Source: an uncultured Rubellimicrobium sp. | GTDB taxonomy: Bacteria; Pseudomonadota; Alphaproteobacteria; Rhodobacterales; Rhodobacteraceae | Assembly: GCA_902805995.1 (NCBI GenBank) | Contig: CADCUU010000422.1 | Location: 1 to 11,406 of the forward strand | Reading direction: 5' to 3' | Length of the DNA: 11,406 nt | Shown here: positions 1 to 6,238 of the stretch, piece after piece | Numbering within the stretch: position 1 is the stretch's first letter | Layout: each line of letters begins with the position of its first letter | Translations under genes and position numbers: made by a program | Notes under the pieces: generated by a model | What the model was told of the DNA's origin: nothing | Database searches by the model: none | Seen by the model: the letters and a program-made list of their open reading frames with translations, nothing else

Positions 1-190
1 GAAGCAAGCGCCTCCGAACCCTTCAAGGCCAAGGCGCAGTCAGGAGAACGGGTCCCGCCCACGGTGCCCCGAAAACCGCCCGGCGACCGGCGGAAGCAGG
101 CTTGCAGGTGTCCTCCATTGCGGTCGCTTCGGAACCCCACGGCCTAAATCTCATTGTGCACCAGTAATGGGCCCACGGGCCAACATCGAA

Positions 191-194
191 GGAG
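191..194 (+). promoter_or_regulatory. Ribosome binding site fixing a TTG start
   Basis: GGAG lies seven bases before the TTG at 202. It is the main reason for starting the acidic-tail protein there; no ATG or GTG occurs in frame nearby. Confidence 0.55.
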
Positions 195-201
195 AACGAC
201 T

Positions 202-528
202 TTGGCAAACGGTCCTGGCGACTATCGCGACCCGAAAGTGACGACCACCACGGGCCGCAGCAGTTCGATGAGCTGGCTGTGGTGGCTTCTGGGGGCGCTC
301 CTCGTGCTCCTCATCCTGGGCTGGCTGCTGGGCTGGTTCGGCTCCGAAGTGGACGAGGCGGTCGTGACCACCGATGAGGCGACGACGACTGAGTCCGTCG
401 TTGTCGAGGACGACGCCGCCGCGGAAGGGACCGTCATCGAAGGCGCCCCGGTCGAGGAAGGTGCTGTCGTGGAAGGCACGCCCGTCGAGGAAGGCGCGGT
501 CGTCGTCGAAGAAGAAGCCGCCGAGTAA
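202..528 (+). CDS. Small single-pass membrane protein with acidic repeat tail
   Basis: I do not recognise this 108-residue protein. The TTG at 202 is chosen because GGAG at 191-194 lies seven bases upstream; the TTG at 154 in the same frame has no comparable site. Residues 1-23 are polar with a few Arg/Lys. Residues 24-46 form a Trp/Leu-rich membrane segment (SMSWLWWLLGALL onward). Residues 48-108 hold 20 Asp/Glu and no Lys, Arg or His. Within that tail are two near-identical 11-residue units, EGAPVEEGAVV and EGTPVEEGAVV. The positive-inside rule suggests a cytoplasmic N terminus and a periplasmic acidic tail (inference). The tail is probably disordered and might bind cations or basic partners, but nothing shows this. 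It stands alone, with hairpins downstream and the polyol operon converging on it, so no functional link to that operon is implied. Confidence 0.6.
   Translation: MANGPGDYRDPKVTTTTGRSSSMSWLWWLLGALLVLLILGWLLGWFGSEVDEAVVTTDEATTTESVVVEDDAAAEGTVIEGAPVEEGAVVEGTPVEEGAVVVEEEAAE
439..504 (+). repeat. In-frame tandem repeat, two 33-bp units
   Basis: Units 439-471 and 472-504 encode 11 residues each and differ by one amino acid (Ala or Thr at unit position 3). Several synonymous differences exist between them, so the repeat is kept at protein level and is not a very recent duplication. A partial related unit (EGTVI) precedes them at 424-438. Confidence 0.8.
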
Positions 529-948
529 CACGGCCTCTTCTTCCCAGTCACGTGCGAGGGCAGCCGGACATAGGTCCCGCCCCCTCCCTGTCGTGACAGG
601 TCTGTCCCAGGGCGATCCGCCCTGGGACGTGCCACTTCGTCCCGCTCGCGCGACCTCGGGGAAAACTCCTCCCGGTCGGCCATTGCTTACCAGCTCCACT
701 GCCCGGCAAGACCGCCGAAGCTGAGATCCGCGCTCTGTATGGGGGTCCTCGGCCAGAAGTCAGGATGCTGCGGCCTGACGGAAACGTCCTTGGCTCAGGA
801 CGCCTCCTGACTGCGGCCCTTCTCCAATCCGGCCACCGCGCTGGAGGCCCATGGCTACCGCTGACAGGTCGGGCGATCCGTCCACCCTCTCGCATCACGC
901 ATCCGGCCAACCATCGCCCGCAGGCACGGCGGGCCCTGTCTGCTCCCC
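529..948. other. Gene-free convergent intergenic region with hairpins
   Basis: These 420 bases separate the rightward acidic-tail gene from the leftward polyol operon. Short open frames here have no good ribosome site or recognisable protein. Visible structure includes a 5-bp stem CCTGT/ACAGG (587-600), a perfect 11-bp hairpin (604-628), a 6-bp stem GTCAGG/CCTGAC (759-779), a 6-bp stem TCAGGA/TCCTGA (795-810) and a weak 6-bp stem GCCCGC/GCGGGC (916-934). The last lies 15 bases beyond the stop of the leftward operon. None has a T-tract, but a double-sided termination zone is expected between convergent units. Confidence 0.6.
604..628 (+). terminator. Perfect 11-bp hairpin, probable terminator of the acidic-tail gene
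   Basis: The arms GTCCCAGGGCG (604-614) and CGCCCTGGGAC (618-628) pair perfectly around the three-base loop ATC. It begins 75 bases after the stop codon at 528. The following bases are not T-rich, so this is either a non-canonical terminator or a 3'-end stabilising hairpin. Confidence 0.5.
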
Positions 949-1677
949 TCAGATGTCGAAGTTCGACGGCAGGACGATCATGTCGCGGATCGTCACGTTC
1001 CGGGGCCGCGACAGCATGAAGACGACCGCATCCGCCACCTCCGACGGTTCGATCAGCGCGCCGCTGTCCTTGGCCTTTTGCAGCCGGTCCTCGGGCCAGT
1101 CGGCCAGAAGGGCCGAGATGACCGGCCCGGGGGAGACCTGGCCCACGCGGACGCCGCTTTTCATCAACTGGCGTCGCATCGTCTGGACGAAGCAGGTGAT
1201 CGCCCATTTCGACCCCGAATAGACCGGCTCCCACTGAATCGCGGCATGACCCGCGACCGAGCAGGTCACCAGGATGTCGCCGGTGCCGCGTTCGGTCATG
1301 TGCGGGATCACGGCGTGAACGTTCTTCATCACCGCGTTGACGTTCAAGTTCAGCATCCGGTCGATGGCCGCCGGGTTGGTCTCGATCAGGTCGCCGCCGA
1401 TATAGGAGCCCGCGTTGCAGTGCAGGATGTCGATCTGCCCGGTCTTTGCCAGGATCTCCGGCACCATGGCGTTGCAGCTCTCGGCGTCCAGAAGGTCGGT
1501 GCGTTGGGCGATGCACTTCGGCCCGTGCTTCTCGGTCAGGGTCTTCAGCGCGACCTCGTCGCGGTCCACGAGGACCACGGTCGCCCCTTCGCGCAGCAGC
1601 GCCCCGGCGGTGGCGAGGCCGATGCCTGATGCGCCGCCGGTGATGGCGGCGACCTTGCCTTCGAAGCGTCCAGACAT
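949..1677 (-). CDS. rbtD: Ribitol 2-dehydrogenase-like SDR
   Basis: A classical short-chain dehydrogenase of 242 residues, predicted to oxidise ribitol to D-ribulose with NAD in the cytoplasm. Visible motifs are the glycine-rich TGGASGIG (13-20), Asp38 after the second strand (favouring NAD), NAG (88-90), and catalytic Ser140, Tyr153 and Lys157. The stretch WEPVYSGSKW and the later GVRVG, PGPV, ALLADWP and VTIRDMIVLP resemble what I recall of Klebsiella ribitol dehydrogenase closely along the whole length. This is the basis of the call. The ATG at 1677 has AAGGA seven bases upstream; the frame continues further upstream, but only as a shadow of the neighbouring SDR. It is the last gene of the leftward operon, 29 bases after the DCXR-like gene. 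A related pentitol could be the true substrate. Confidence 0.82.
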   Translation of the reverse strand: MSGRFEGKVAAITGGASGIGLATAGALLREGATVVLVDRDEVALKTLTEKHGPKCIAQRTDLLDAESCNAMVPEILAKTGQIDILHCNAGSYIGGDLIETNPAAIDRMLNLNVNAVMKNVHAVIPHMTERGTGDILVTCSVAGHAAIQWEPVYSGSKWAITCFVQTMRRQLMKSGVRVGQVSPGPVISALLADWPEDRLQKAKDSGALIEPSEVADAVVFMLSRPRNVTIRDMIVLPSNFDI

Positions 1678-1706
1678 GGTTAGGTTCCTTTGTGACGGGA
1701 GAGGGA

Positions 1707-2438
1707 TCAGACGGACAGGAAGCCGCCATCGACGGGCAGGACGGCGCCCGTGACCATGCCGCTGTCGTCGGACAGGAGCATGGCAATGGTCGCGGCCACA
1801 TCCTCGACTTGCGCGAAACGGCCGACGGGGTGGCGGACCATCATCGGCCCGGACTTGGCGGGGTCGCTCCAGGCCGCGGCGGCGAGTTCGGTCAGGGTGA
1901 TGGTCGGCGCGACCGCGTTCACGCGGATGCCGTGAGGACCTAGCTCCCGGGCCATGACGCGGGTCGCGCCTTCGAGCCCGGCCTTGGAGGCGGCGTAGCA
2001 CATGTGGTCCTGAAAGCCGCGATGCCCAGCGATGGAGGTCACGTTGACGATCGCGCCGCCCCCGCCCGCCGCGATGCGCATGCGCGCGAACTCCTGCGCG
2101 CAGATCAGCGGCGCGCGGAGGTTGATGCCGAGCACGGCGTCGTAGCCCGCCTCGGTCATGTCCAGCACCGATTCGAGGACGTTGGTCCCGGCGCAGTTCA
2201 CCAGAAAGTCGGCCGGACCAGCCTCCCGCATCGCCTCGCGCGCGGCAGATGTGTCGGCGAGATCGGCCAGGATGGTCCTCGCCCCCGTCTCGGCGGCCAG
2301 GCTGTCGAGGTCGGACGCGGTGCGGGCGATGGCCACGACTTGCGCCCCGCGCGCCGCGAGAAGCGTGGCCGTCGCGCGTCCGATCCCCTTGCCCGCGCCG
2401 GTGATGATGGCGGTTCGGCCGTCGAAGATCTGCGTCAT
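1707..2438 (-). CDS. L-xylulose reductase (DCXR)-like SDR
   Basis: A 243-residue classical SDR, predicted to interconvert xylitol and L-xylulose or a similar polyol/ketose pair. Motifs are TGAGKGIG (13-20), NCAG (81-84), Asn106, catalytic Ser135, Tyr148 and Lys152. ARTASDLDSL (38-47), with Arg39 after the second strand, resembles the NADP-binding stretch of mammalian dicarbonyl/L-xylulose reductase. The C-terminal part (WSDP at 190-193, GRFAQVEDV, LLSDDSGMVTG, LPVDGGF) also matches that family as I remember it. The ATG at 2438 has AGGA about ten bases upstream, a slightly long spacing. It is third in the leftward operon, 147 bases after the epimerase. NADP preference would contrast with the NAD-type ribitol dehydrogenase next door. 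Carbonyl reductases share this fold, so the substrate is inferred mainly from resemblance and neighbours. Confidence 0.75.
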   Translation of the reverse strand: MTQIFDGRTAIITGAGKGIGRATATLLAARGAQVVAIARTASDLDSLAAETGARTILADLADTSAAREAMREAGPADFLVNCAGTNVLESVLDMTEAGYDAVLGINLRAPLICAQEFARMRIAAGGGGAIVNVTSIAGHRGFQDHMCYAASKAGLEGATRVMARELGPHGIRVNAVAPTITLTELAAAAWSDPAKSGPMMVRHPVGRFAQVEDVAATIAMLLSDDSGMVTGAVLPVDGGFLSV

Positions 2439-2519
2439 GTGTCAGCGTTCCTGTGGGGCATCATGTGACCTTGGTGTCCTGCGGCCGGTCCGGGGCTGCC
2501 GGGGGGAAGGATTGGGAGG

Positions 2520-2548
2520 GACGCGCACCCTCATGGGGGCCGCGCGTC
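2520..2548 (-). other. Hairpin in the intra-operon gap
   Basis: GACGCGC (2520-2526) pairs with GCGCGTC (2542-2548), and an inner CCC/GGG closes a TCAT loop. A second stem CGGCC/GGCCG (2548-2560) overlaps its edge. They lie in the only sizeable gap (2439-2585) of the leftward operon, between the epimerase and the DCXR-like gene. They could act as an attenuator, processing site or RNA stabiliser. In DNA this GC-rich, modest stems are partly expected by chance. Confidence 0.3.
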
Positions 2549-2585
2549 GGCCTCGGGCCGGCTCCGCCCTCAGACCCCGCCGGGA

Positions 2586-3470
2586 TCAGGCGGCTGCATT
2601 CGCGGTCCGGCGCCGCCGCGCCTCCGCGTGCTTCATCTCGATGAACTGCTTCGCATGGGCGGCGAGGGGGTCATTCTCCGTCCAGGTGTTCCGCCATATC
2701 GCACAGGCGAGCGACAGGCTCTCGTCAACGACGGCGGTCGAGAAGCTCTCGAAGACCACGTCGCGGTCGTAGCCGATGTCGAGCAGGGCGTCGAAGATCG
2801 GCTCCCAGGCGATGGTCCCGCAGCCGAGATAGCCGCGGTTCGACTCCCCGATATGAAAGTAGCCCAGCCGGTCGCCCGCCATGCGGATGGCCTGCGCGGG
2901 GTCCGACTCCTCCATCTGCATGTGGAAGGTGTCGAGATGCAGGGTCACGTCCGGGTTGCCGCACTCATCCAGGAACCGGAGACCCTGCGCCGTGGTGTTG
3001 AGGAGGTTCGTCTCGAACCGGTTCACGATTTCCAGCGTCAGCATGACGCCGGCCTCCCGGGCCTCGGCCCCGATCTCGGCGATGACGCCGGCCGAGGTCT
3101 TCCAGCCCTCCCCGGTGGGCTGGCGGTCGTACTTGGTGTGGGCGGAGTAGAGGATGCCTCCCAGCTTGTCGCCGCCCACGTCGCGCACCGCCCGGACGGC
3201 GTCCGACAGCATCTGGTGGCCCGCCCGGACCGCGTCGGGATCGCCGGAGGAAATGTCCTTGTCCCGCGGCAGGCCCATCGTCACGCCGATCTGCACGTCC
3301 AACTCCTGGCTCTTGCGGGCCAGCCGGTCGAGGTCGAAGAGCTCGGGCCGCAAATAGGCGAACTCGATGCAGCGGTAGCCGTGCTCCACGCTCTTCTCCA
3401 GGGCCATCTCCAGCCCCTGCTGCGTGGTGCCGTCGGTCCAGACGAAGGAATGGATGCCTAGTCGCTTCAT
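2586..3470 (-). CDS. D-tagatose 3-epimerase-family ketose epimerase
   Basis: A 294-residue TIM-barrel protein of the sugar phosphate isomerase/epimerase superfamily. It is predicted to epimerise free ketoses at C-3 with a divalent metal. The metal ligands of Pseudomonas cichorii D-tagatose 3-epimerase (Glu152, Asp185, His211, Glu246, from memory) correspond to Glu147 in LEIVNRFE, Asp180 in LDTFHM, His206 in FHIGESNRG and Glu241 in FESFS, with a constant offset of five. Length is normal for the family; an Arg-rich tail (285-288) follows the barrel. The ATG at 3470 overlaps the regulator stop as ATGA, implying translational coupling. Family enzymes also act on ketopentoses, so beside ribitol and xylulose enzymes the likely pairs are D-ribulose/D-xylulose or L-ribulose/L-xylulose (inference). 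It could instead be an isomerase with another specificity. Confidence 0.75.
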   Translation of the reverse strand: MKRLGIHSFVWTDGTTQQGLEMALEKSVEHGYRCIEFAYLRPELFDLDRLARKSQELDVQIGVTMGLPRDKDISSGDPDAVRAGHQMLSDAVRAVRDVGGDKLGGILYSAHTKYDRQPTGEGWKTSAGVIAEIGAEAREAGVMLTLEIVNRFETNLLNTTAQGLRFLDECGNPDVTLHLDTFHMQMEESDPAQAIRMAGDRLGYFHIGESNRGYLGCGTIAWEPIFDALLDIGYDRDVVFESFSTAVVDESLSLACAIWRNTWTENDPLAAHAKQFIEMKHAEARRRRTANAAA

Positions 3471-4456
3471 GTTGCCTCCGGATGGTCGTGTGGGCTTTGG
3501 CTCGCGGCGCCGATGAGCAGCTCGGCGGTGACGTCGTCCGTCACCAGCGTGTCGATAAGGCCGGCCTGCGCGGCGGCGCGGATGATCCCGGCCTTGTGGG
3601 GACCGGCCGCGGCCATGATCTTGAGCGGCACCTTGGAAATCGTGGCGATGGACACCCCCACGGTGCGCGCGTCGATGGGATGGTTAATGGGTCGCCCGTC
3701 CTTGTCGAGGAAGCGCCCGAGCACGTCCCCAATGGCCCCGGCCTCCATCAGCACCTCCGGCGTCACCTCTCGTGGGAGGCCGTTGGCCACGAGGAACGAC
3801 CGGGGAGAGACGTCGCTCGCGGTCATGATGGCCGCGTCGAGCGATTCGAGCTTGGCGAAATGCTCGGCGAACAGGTCCTGGGACAGGAAGGCGGCCGGGT
3901 CCACGTTCTCCGACAGGTAGACCGGAGCGGTCAGCAGCGAGTAATTCGCGCCGCACCGCTCCGCGAGGCTCGAGGCCACGGAGAAGGCGTTGAACGAGCC
4001 GCCCCGCGTCGTCCCGCCCAGCATCGAGACCACCTCCAGATCGGGATAGGACAGCGAGGGGAGCCGCCGGATCGTGCTTTCCAGCGTGAGCCCCCAGGAC
4101 ACGCCGAGGCGGCGCCAGTTCCCCTCGCGCAGGCCCGCCACGAGGTAGTTCGCAAGGGCCGCACCGACGGCGGTGTGGTAGTTGTACGCGAGGCGATTGG
4201 CCGGGGCGACGATGGCCTTGGGGATGCCCAGCTCTTGGCAGAGCGCTTCCTGCATCTCGATGCGGGGCAGCAACGGCGAGTTGATCTCGATCCGCACCAT
4301 GCCGCGCGCCCGGGCCCGCTGAATGGCCTGGTTCACCCGGAGCCGGGTCACGCCCATGTGCTGGGCGACCTCGGCCTGGGTCATCTCGTTGATGAAGTAG
4401 TGCCAGCACACCTCCGAGATGAAGGCGTCGCTGTCCTCGTTCGCGTCACGCGGCAT
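3467..4456 (-). CDS. SorC-family transcriptional regulator
   Basis: A 329-residue regulator. A helix-turn-helix spans about residues 25-46 (MTQAEVAQHMGVTRLRVNQA), followed by a SorC-type sugar-binding domain with GVSWGLTL (118-125), SMLGGTTRGGS (144-154), GDVLGRFLDKDGRPI (243-257) and AAGPHKAGIIRAAAQAGLIDTLVTDD near the C terminus, quoted here only as motif landmarks around 283-308. Known family members bind sugars or sugar phosphates as effectors and control polyol or sugar operons. The ATG at 4456 is preferred over a GTG 20 codons upstream because GGGGGAGG (4461-4468) sits just before it, though only four bases away. As first gene of the leftward operon, diverging from the importer, it probably autoregulates and controls both directions through the palindrome at 4529-4551. 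Whether it activates or represses cannot be read from the sequence. Confidence 0.88.
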   Translation of the reverse strand: MPRDANEDSDAFISEVCWHYFINEMTQAEVAQHMGVTRLRVNQAIQRARARGMVRIEINSPLLPRIEMQEALCQELGIPKAIVAPANRLAYNYHTAVGAALANYLVAGLREGNWRRLGVSWGLTLESTIRRLPSLSYPDLEVVSMLGGTTRGGSFNAFSVASSLAERCGANYSLLTAPVYLSENVDPAAFLSQDLFAEHFAKLESLDAAIMTASDVSPRSFLVANGLPREVTPEVLMEAGAIGDVLGRFLDKDGRPINHPIDARTVGVSIATISKVPLKIMAAAGPHKAGIIRAAAQAGLIDTLVTDDVTAELLIGAASQSPHDHPEAT

Positions 4457-4460
4457 CCGG

Positions 4461-4468
4461 CCTCCCCC
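4461..4468 (-). promoter_or_regulatory. Ribosome binding site deciding the regulator start
   Basis: On the minus strand GGGGGAGG ends four bases before the ATG at 4456. It supports this start over the GTG at 4516, and gives a 329-residue protein with little sequence before the helix-turn-helix. Confidence 0.6.
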
Positions 4469-4528
4469 TTTGGACAGTCTGCAACCCGACCGCCCGGCCA
4501 GAACGGACGTTGGCACCTGATACAGATG

Positions 4529-4551
4529 TTTGGCAAGTCATACTTGTGAAA
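4529..4551. promoter_or_regulatory. Palindromic candidate operator for the SorC-family regulator
   Basis: CAAGT (4534-4538) and ACTTG (4542-4546) are perfect inverted half-sites separated by CAT. Two bases further out on each side, TTT (4529-4531) and AAA (4549-4551) extend the symmetry to 23 bp with 8 of 10 possible pairs. It lies in an AT-richer island 73 bases upstream of the regulator ATG and 113 bases upstream of the binding-protein ATG. That position suits control of both divergent operons. Binding by this regulator is inferred. Confidence 0.5.
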
Positions 4552-4559
4552 ATTAACAG

Positions 4560-4590
4560 TTGCCTCGGTGGCCATACATGTGTCTATCTT
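4560..4590 (+). promoter_or_regulatory. Weak candidate sigma-70 promoter for the transport operon
   Basis: TTGCCT (4560-4565) and TATCTT (4585-4590) resemble -35 and -10 boxes, but the 19-base spacing is long and both matches are partial. It lies just downstream of the palindrome and would give a leader of roughly 70 bases. No convincing counterpart was found on the minus strand. Confidence 0.25.
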
Positions 4591-4664
4591 CCGCAGGGAG
4601 AGGTGGAACACAGACCGGATACGTCGCGCCGGCGCACCTGCTCCGTCAGCACAGGGAGGAGCTT

Positions 4665-6119
4665 ATGAAGACTGCATTCAGGATCGGCGCGTCAGCGCTG
4701 GTGATCAGCATGGTGGCCAGCGCGACCTTCGCGCAGGACCTTCAGATCGAGAACGAGGACTGGTGGCGCACCGCCGGCGCGCAATTCGAAGGCGTGACCA
4801 TCCGCGGCGTGACCGAATCGACGCCGCCGTCCAGCTTCATCTCCGACGTGCTCGCGCCGAAGTTCGAGGAGCTGACCGGCATCCAGGTGGAGGTCGAGAC
4901 CACGTCCTGGGACCAGATGTACGATAAGGCCATCAAGGACATGGAAGCCGGGACCGGCATCTATGACATGGTCTATATCGAGCAGGACATCGTCTACGCC
5001 TACCTGTCCCGCAACTTCCTCGTGAACCTCACCGACGCGCTGGCGGCCAAGCCGGAGATTGCCGCGCCGACCTATTCGGAAGCGAACTTCACGACCTTCG
5101 CCGACAACTTCCGCGGCGCCGAGGATGGCGACCTGTATGGCGTCCCGATGGAAGCCTTCATCAAGGTCTACCTCTACCGGACGGACCTCTTCGGCGACCC
5201 GGAGATCCAGGCTGCCTTCCAGGAGCAGACCGGCCGCGCGCTGGAGCCCGCGAAGACGCACGAGGAATACGCCGAGATCGCGCAGTTCTTCACCGCCTAC
5301 TACCAGGAGAAGGGCGAAGAGATCTGGGGCACCACGGCGCAGGCCCATACCGGCCACCCCGCTTCCTGGTACGAGTTCTTCGAATCCGTCGCCCCGACCT
5401 ACGGCGTCTACAACTGGGGCATCGACCCGGCCAACAACTACGCCGCCTCCGTCGAGAACGGCGGCCGGATGAACTCGGACGAGGCCAAGGAAGCGCTGGC
5501 CTGGTGGCTGTCCATGCGTGACATCGCGCCGCCGGAATCGGTGCAGTCCACCTGGACCGAGGTCGGCACCACCTTCGCCGCGGGCCGTGCCGCCCAGGGC
5601 CTCGTCTATGGTGAGAACGCCGCTTGGATCGCGTCAGATGAATCCAAGAGCCGGGTCGTCGGCAATGTCGGCGTGGCCCTGCCCCCGCTGGAAGAAGGCG
5701 TCCTCGAGGCCGCCGAGGCGGGCGAAGGCTACATCGGCTACTATGACGGCGGCGCCTTCGGCCTGCCGGTGGGCTCGCAGAACCAGGATGCCGCGCTGCT
5801 CTTCCTGCAGTTCATGGCCCTGCCGGAGGTCCAGGAGGAATGGGCCGTGGCCGCGCCGCGGATCACCCTGACCTCGACCTACGACTCGCCCAAGGTGCAG
5901 GAGCTCAACGCGGAGCTCGGCGGCTACTACGACATGCTGCGCGACCAGGGCCGGCTCTTCAAGGGCGCGCCGGAGTACCCGTTCCACGCGCAGCTGCGTG
6001 AAGCCACCGCGCCGATCTTCTACCAGATCCTGACCGGTGAGATCGCGCCCGAGGAAGGCCTCGACCAGATGGCCGCCAAGGCCGAGGAAGAACTGACCAA
6101 CCTCGGCTACCGCCAGTAA
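4665..6119 (+). CDS. ABC transporter periplasmic polyol/sugar-binding protein
   Basis: A 484-residue family 1 extracellular solute-binding protein that would capture the polyol in the periplasm and deliver it to the permeases. Residues 1-23 are a signal peptide: Lys2 and Arg6, a hydrophobic core, and a predicted cleavage after ATFA, so the mature protein starts [11 protein letters not shown]. There is no lipobox cysteine. The mature region contains SBP1-like segments such as [22 protein letters not shown] and [18 protein letters not shown]. It is longer than the roughly 400-residue sugar-binding proteins such as MalE but in range for some alphaproteobacterial polyol binders. The ATG at 4665 has GGGAGGA at 4654-4660; in-frame codons upstream lack such a site. 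It is first in the rightward operon, followed by a strong hairpin. The ligand is inferred as a pentitol from the enzymes nearby. Confidence 0.88.
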   Translation: MKTAFRIGASALVISMVASATFAQDLQIENEDWWRTAGAQFEGVTIRGVTESTPPSSFISDVLAPKFEELTGIQVEVETTSWDQMYDKAIKDMEAGTGIYDMVYIEQDIVYAYLSRNFLVNLTDALAAKPEIAAPTYSEANFTTFADNFRGAEDGDLYGVPMEAFIKVYLYRTDLFGDPEIQAAFQEQTGRALEPAKTHEEYAEIAQFFTAYYQEKGEEIWGTTAQAHTGHPASWYEFFESVAPTYGVYNWGIDPANNYAASVENGGRMNSDEAKEALAWWLSMRDIAPPESVQSTWTEVGTTFAAGRAAQGLVYGENAAWIASDESKSRVVGNVGVALPPLEEGVLEAAEAGEGYIGYYDGGAFGLPVGSQNQDAALLFLQFMALPEVQEEWAVAAPRITLTSTYDSPKVQELNAELGGYYDMLRDQGRLFKGAPEYPFHAQLREATAPIFYQILTGEIAPEEGLDQMAAKAEEELTNLGYRQ

Positions 6120-6134
6120 CCCCATCCCTCCCTG

Positions 6135-6167
6135 GAACGGGCCGCCGCCCCGCGCGGCGGCCCGTTC
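6135..6167 (+). terminator. Strong hairpin between binding-protein and permease genes
   Basis: GAACGGGCCGCCG (6135-6147) and CGGCGGCCCGTTC (6155-6167) form a perfect 13-bp stem, extendable by one C-G pair, with a small C/G loop. It starts 15 bases after the binding-protein stop and is followed by a C-rich, not T-rich, run. In importer operons such hairpins commonly protect the binding-protein message or partly terminate transcription, so that binding protein exceeds permease. That role is inferred here. Confidence 0.65.
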
Positions 6168-6238
6168 TGCCTCTGCCCCCCCGCCCATGCGCGACCGGGC
6201 AACCACCAGCTGCGTCGCAATCGCAGGAGATCAGGCCG

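Noticed and set aside
1..201. Possible C-terminal end of an upstream gene, or a promoter with GGAAC at 131-135
   Set aside because: All three forward frames stay open for a while, and none shows a recognisable protein or distinct codon pattern. GGAAC recalls the general-stress ECF -35 box, but the expected -10 CGTT is not present at the right spacing. A CCGCC/GGCGG stem at 76-93 is too short to interpret.
548..2001. Reverse open frames of 350 and 417 codons suggesting a longer or fused SDR
   Set aside because: The upstream part of the first is an out-of-frame reading of the DCXR-like gene. A good ribosome site and the normal SDR N terminus place the true start at 1677. The second is a frame-shifted reading of both SDR genes.
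3482..4549. Long forward open frame opposite the regulator (355 codons)
   Set aside because: It is a shadow of the SorC-type gene: low-complexity Arg/Gly/His composition, no recognisable domain, and the opposite strand has intact family motifs.
4544..4560. CRP-like site around TGTGAAAATTAACA
   Set aside because: Only the left half resembles a CRP half-site. The right half lacks TCACA, and the dyad just upstream explains the sequence better.
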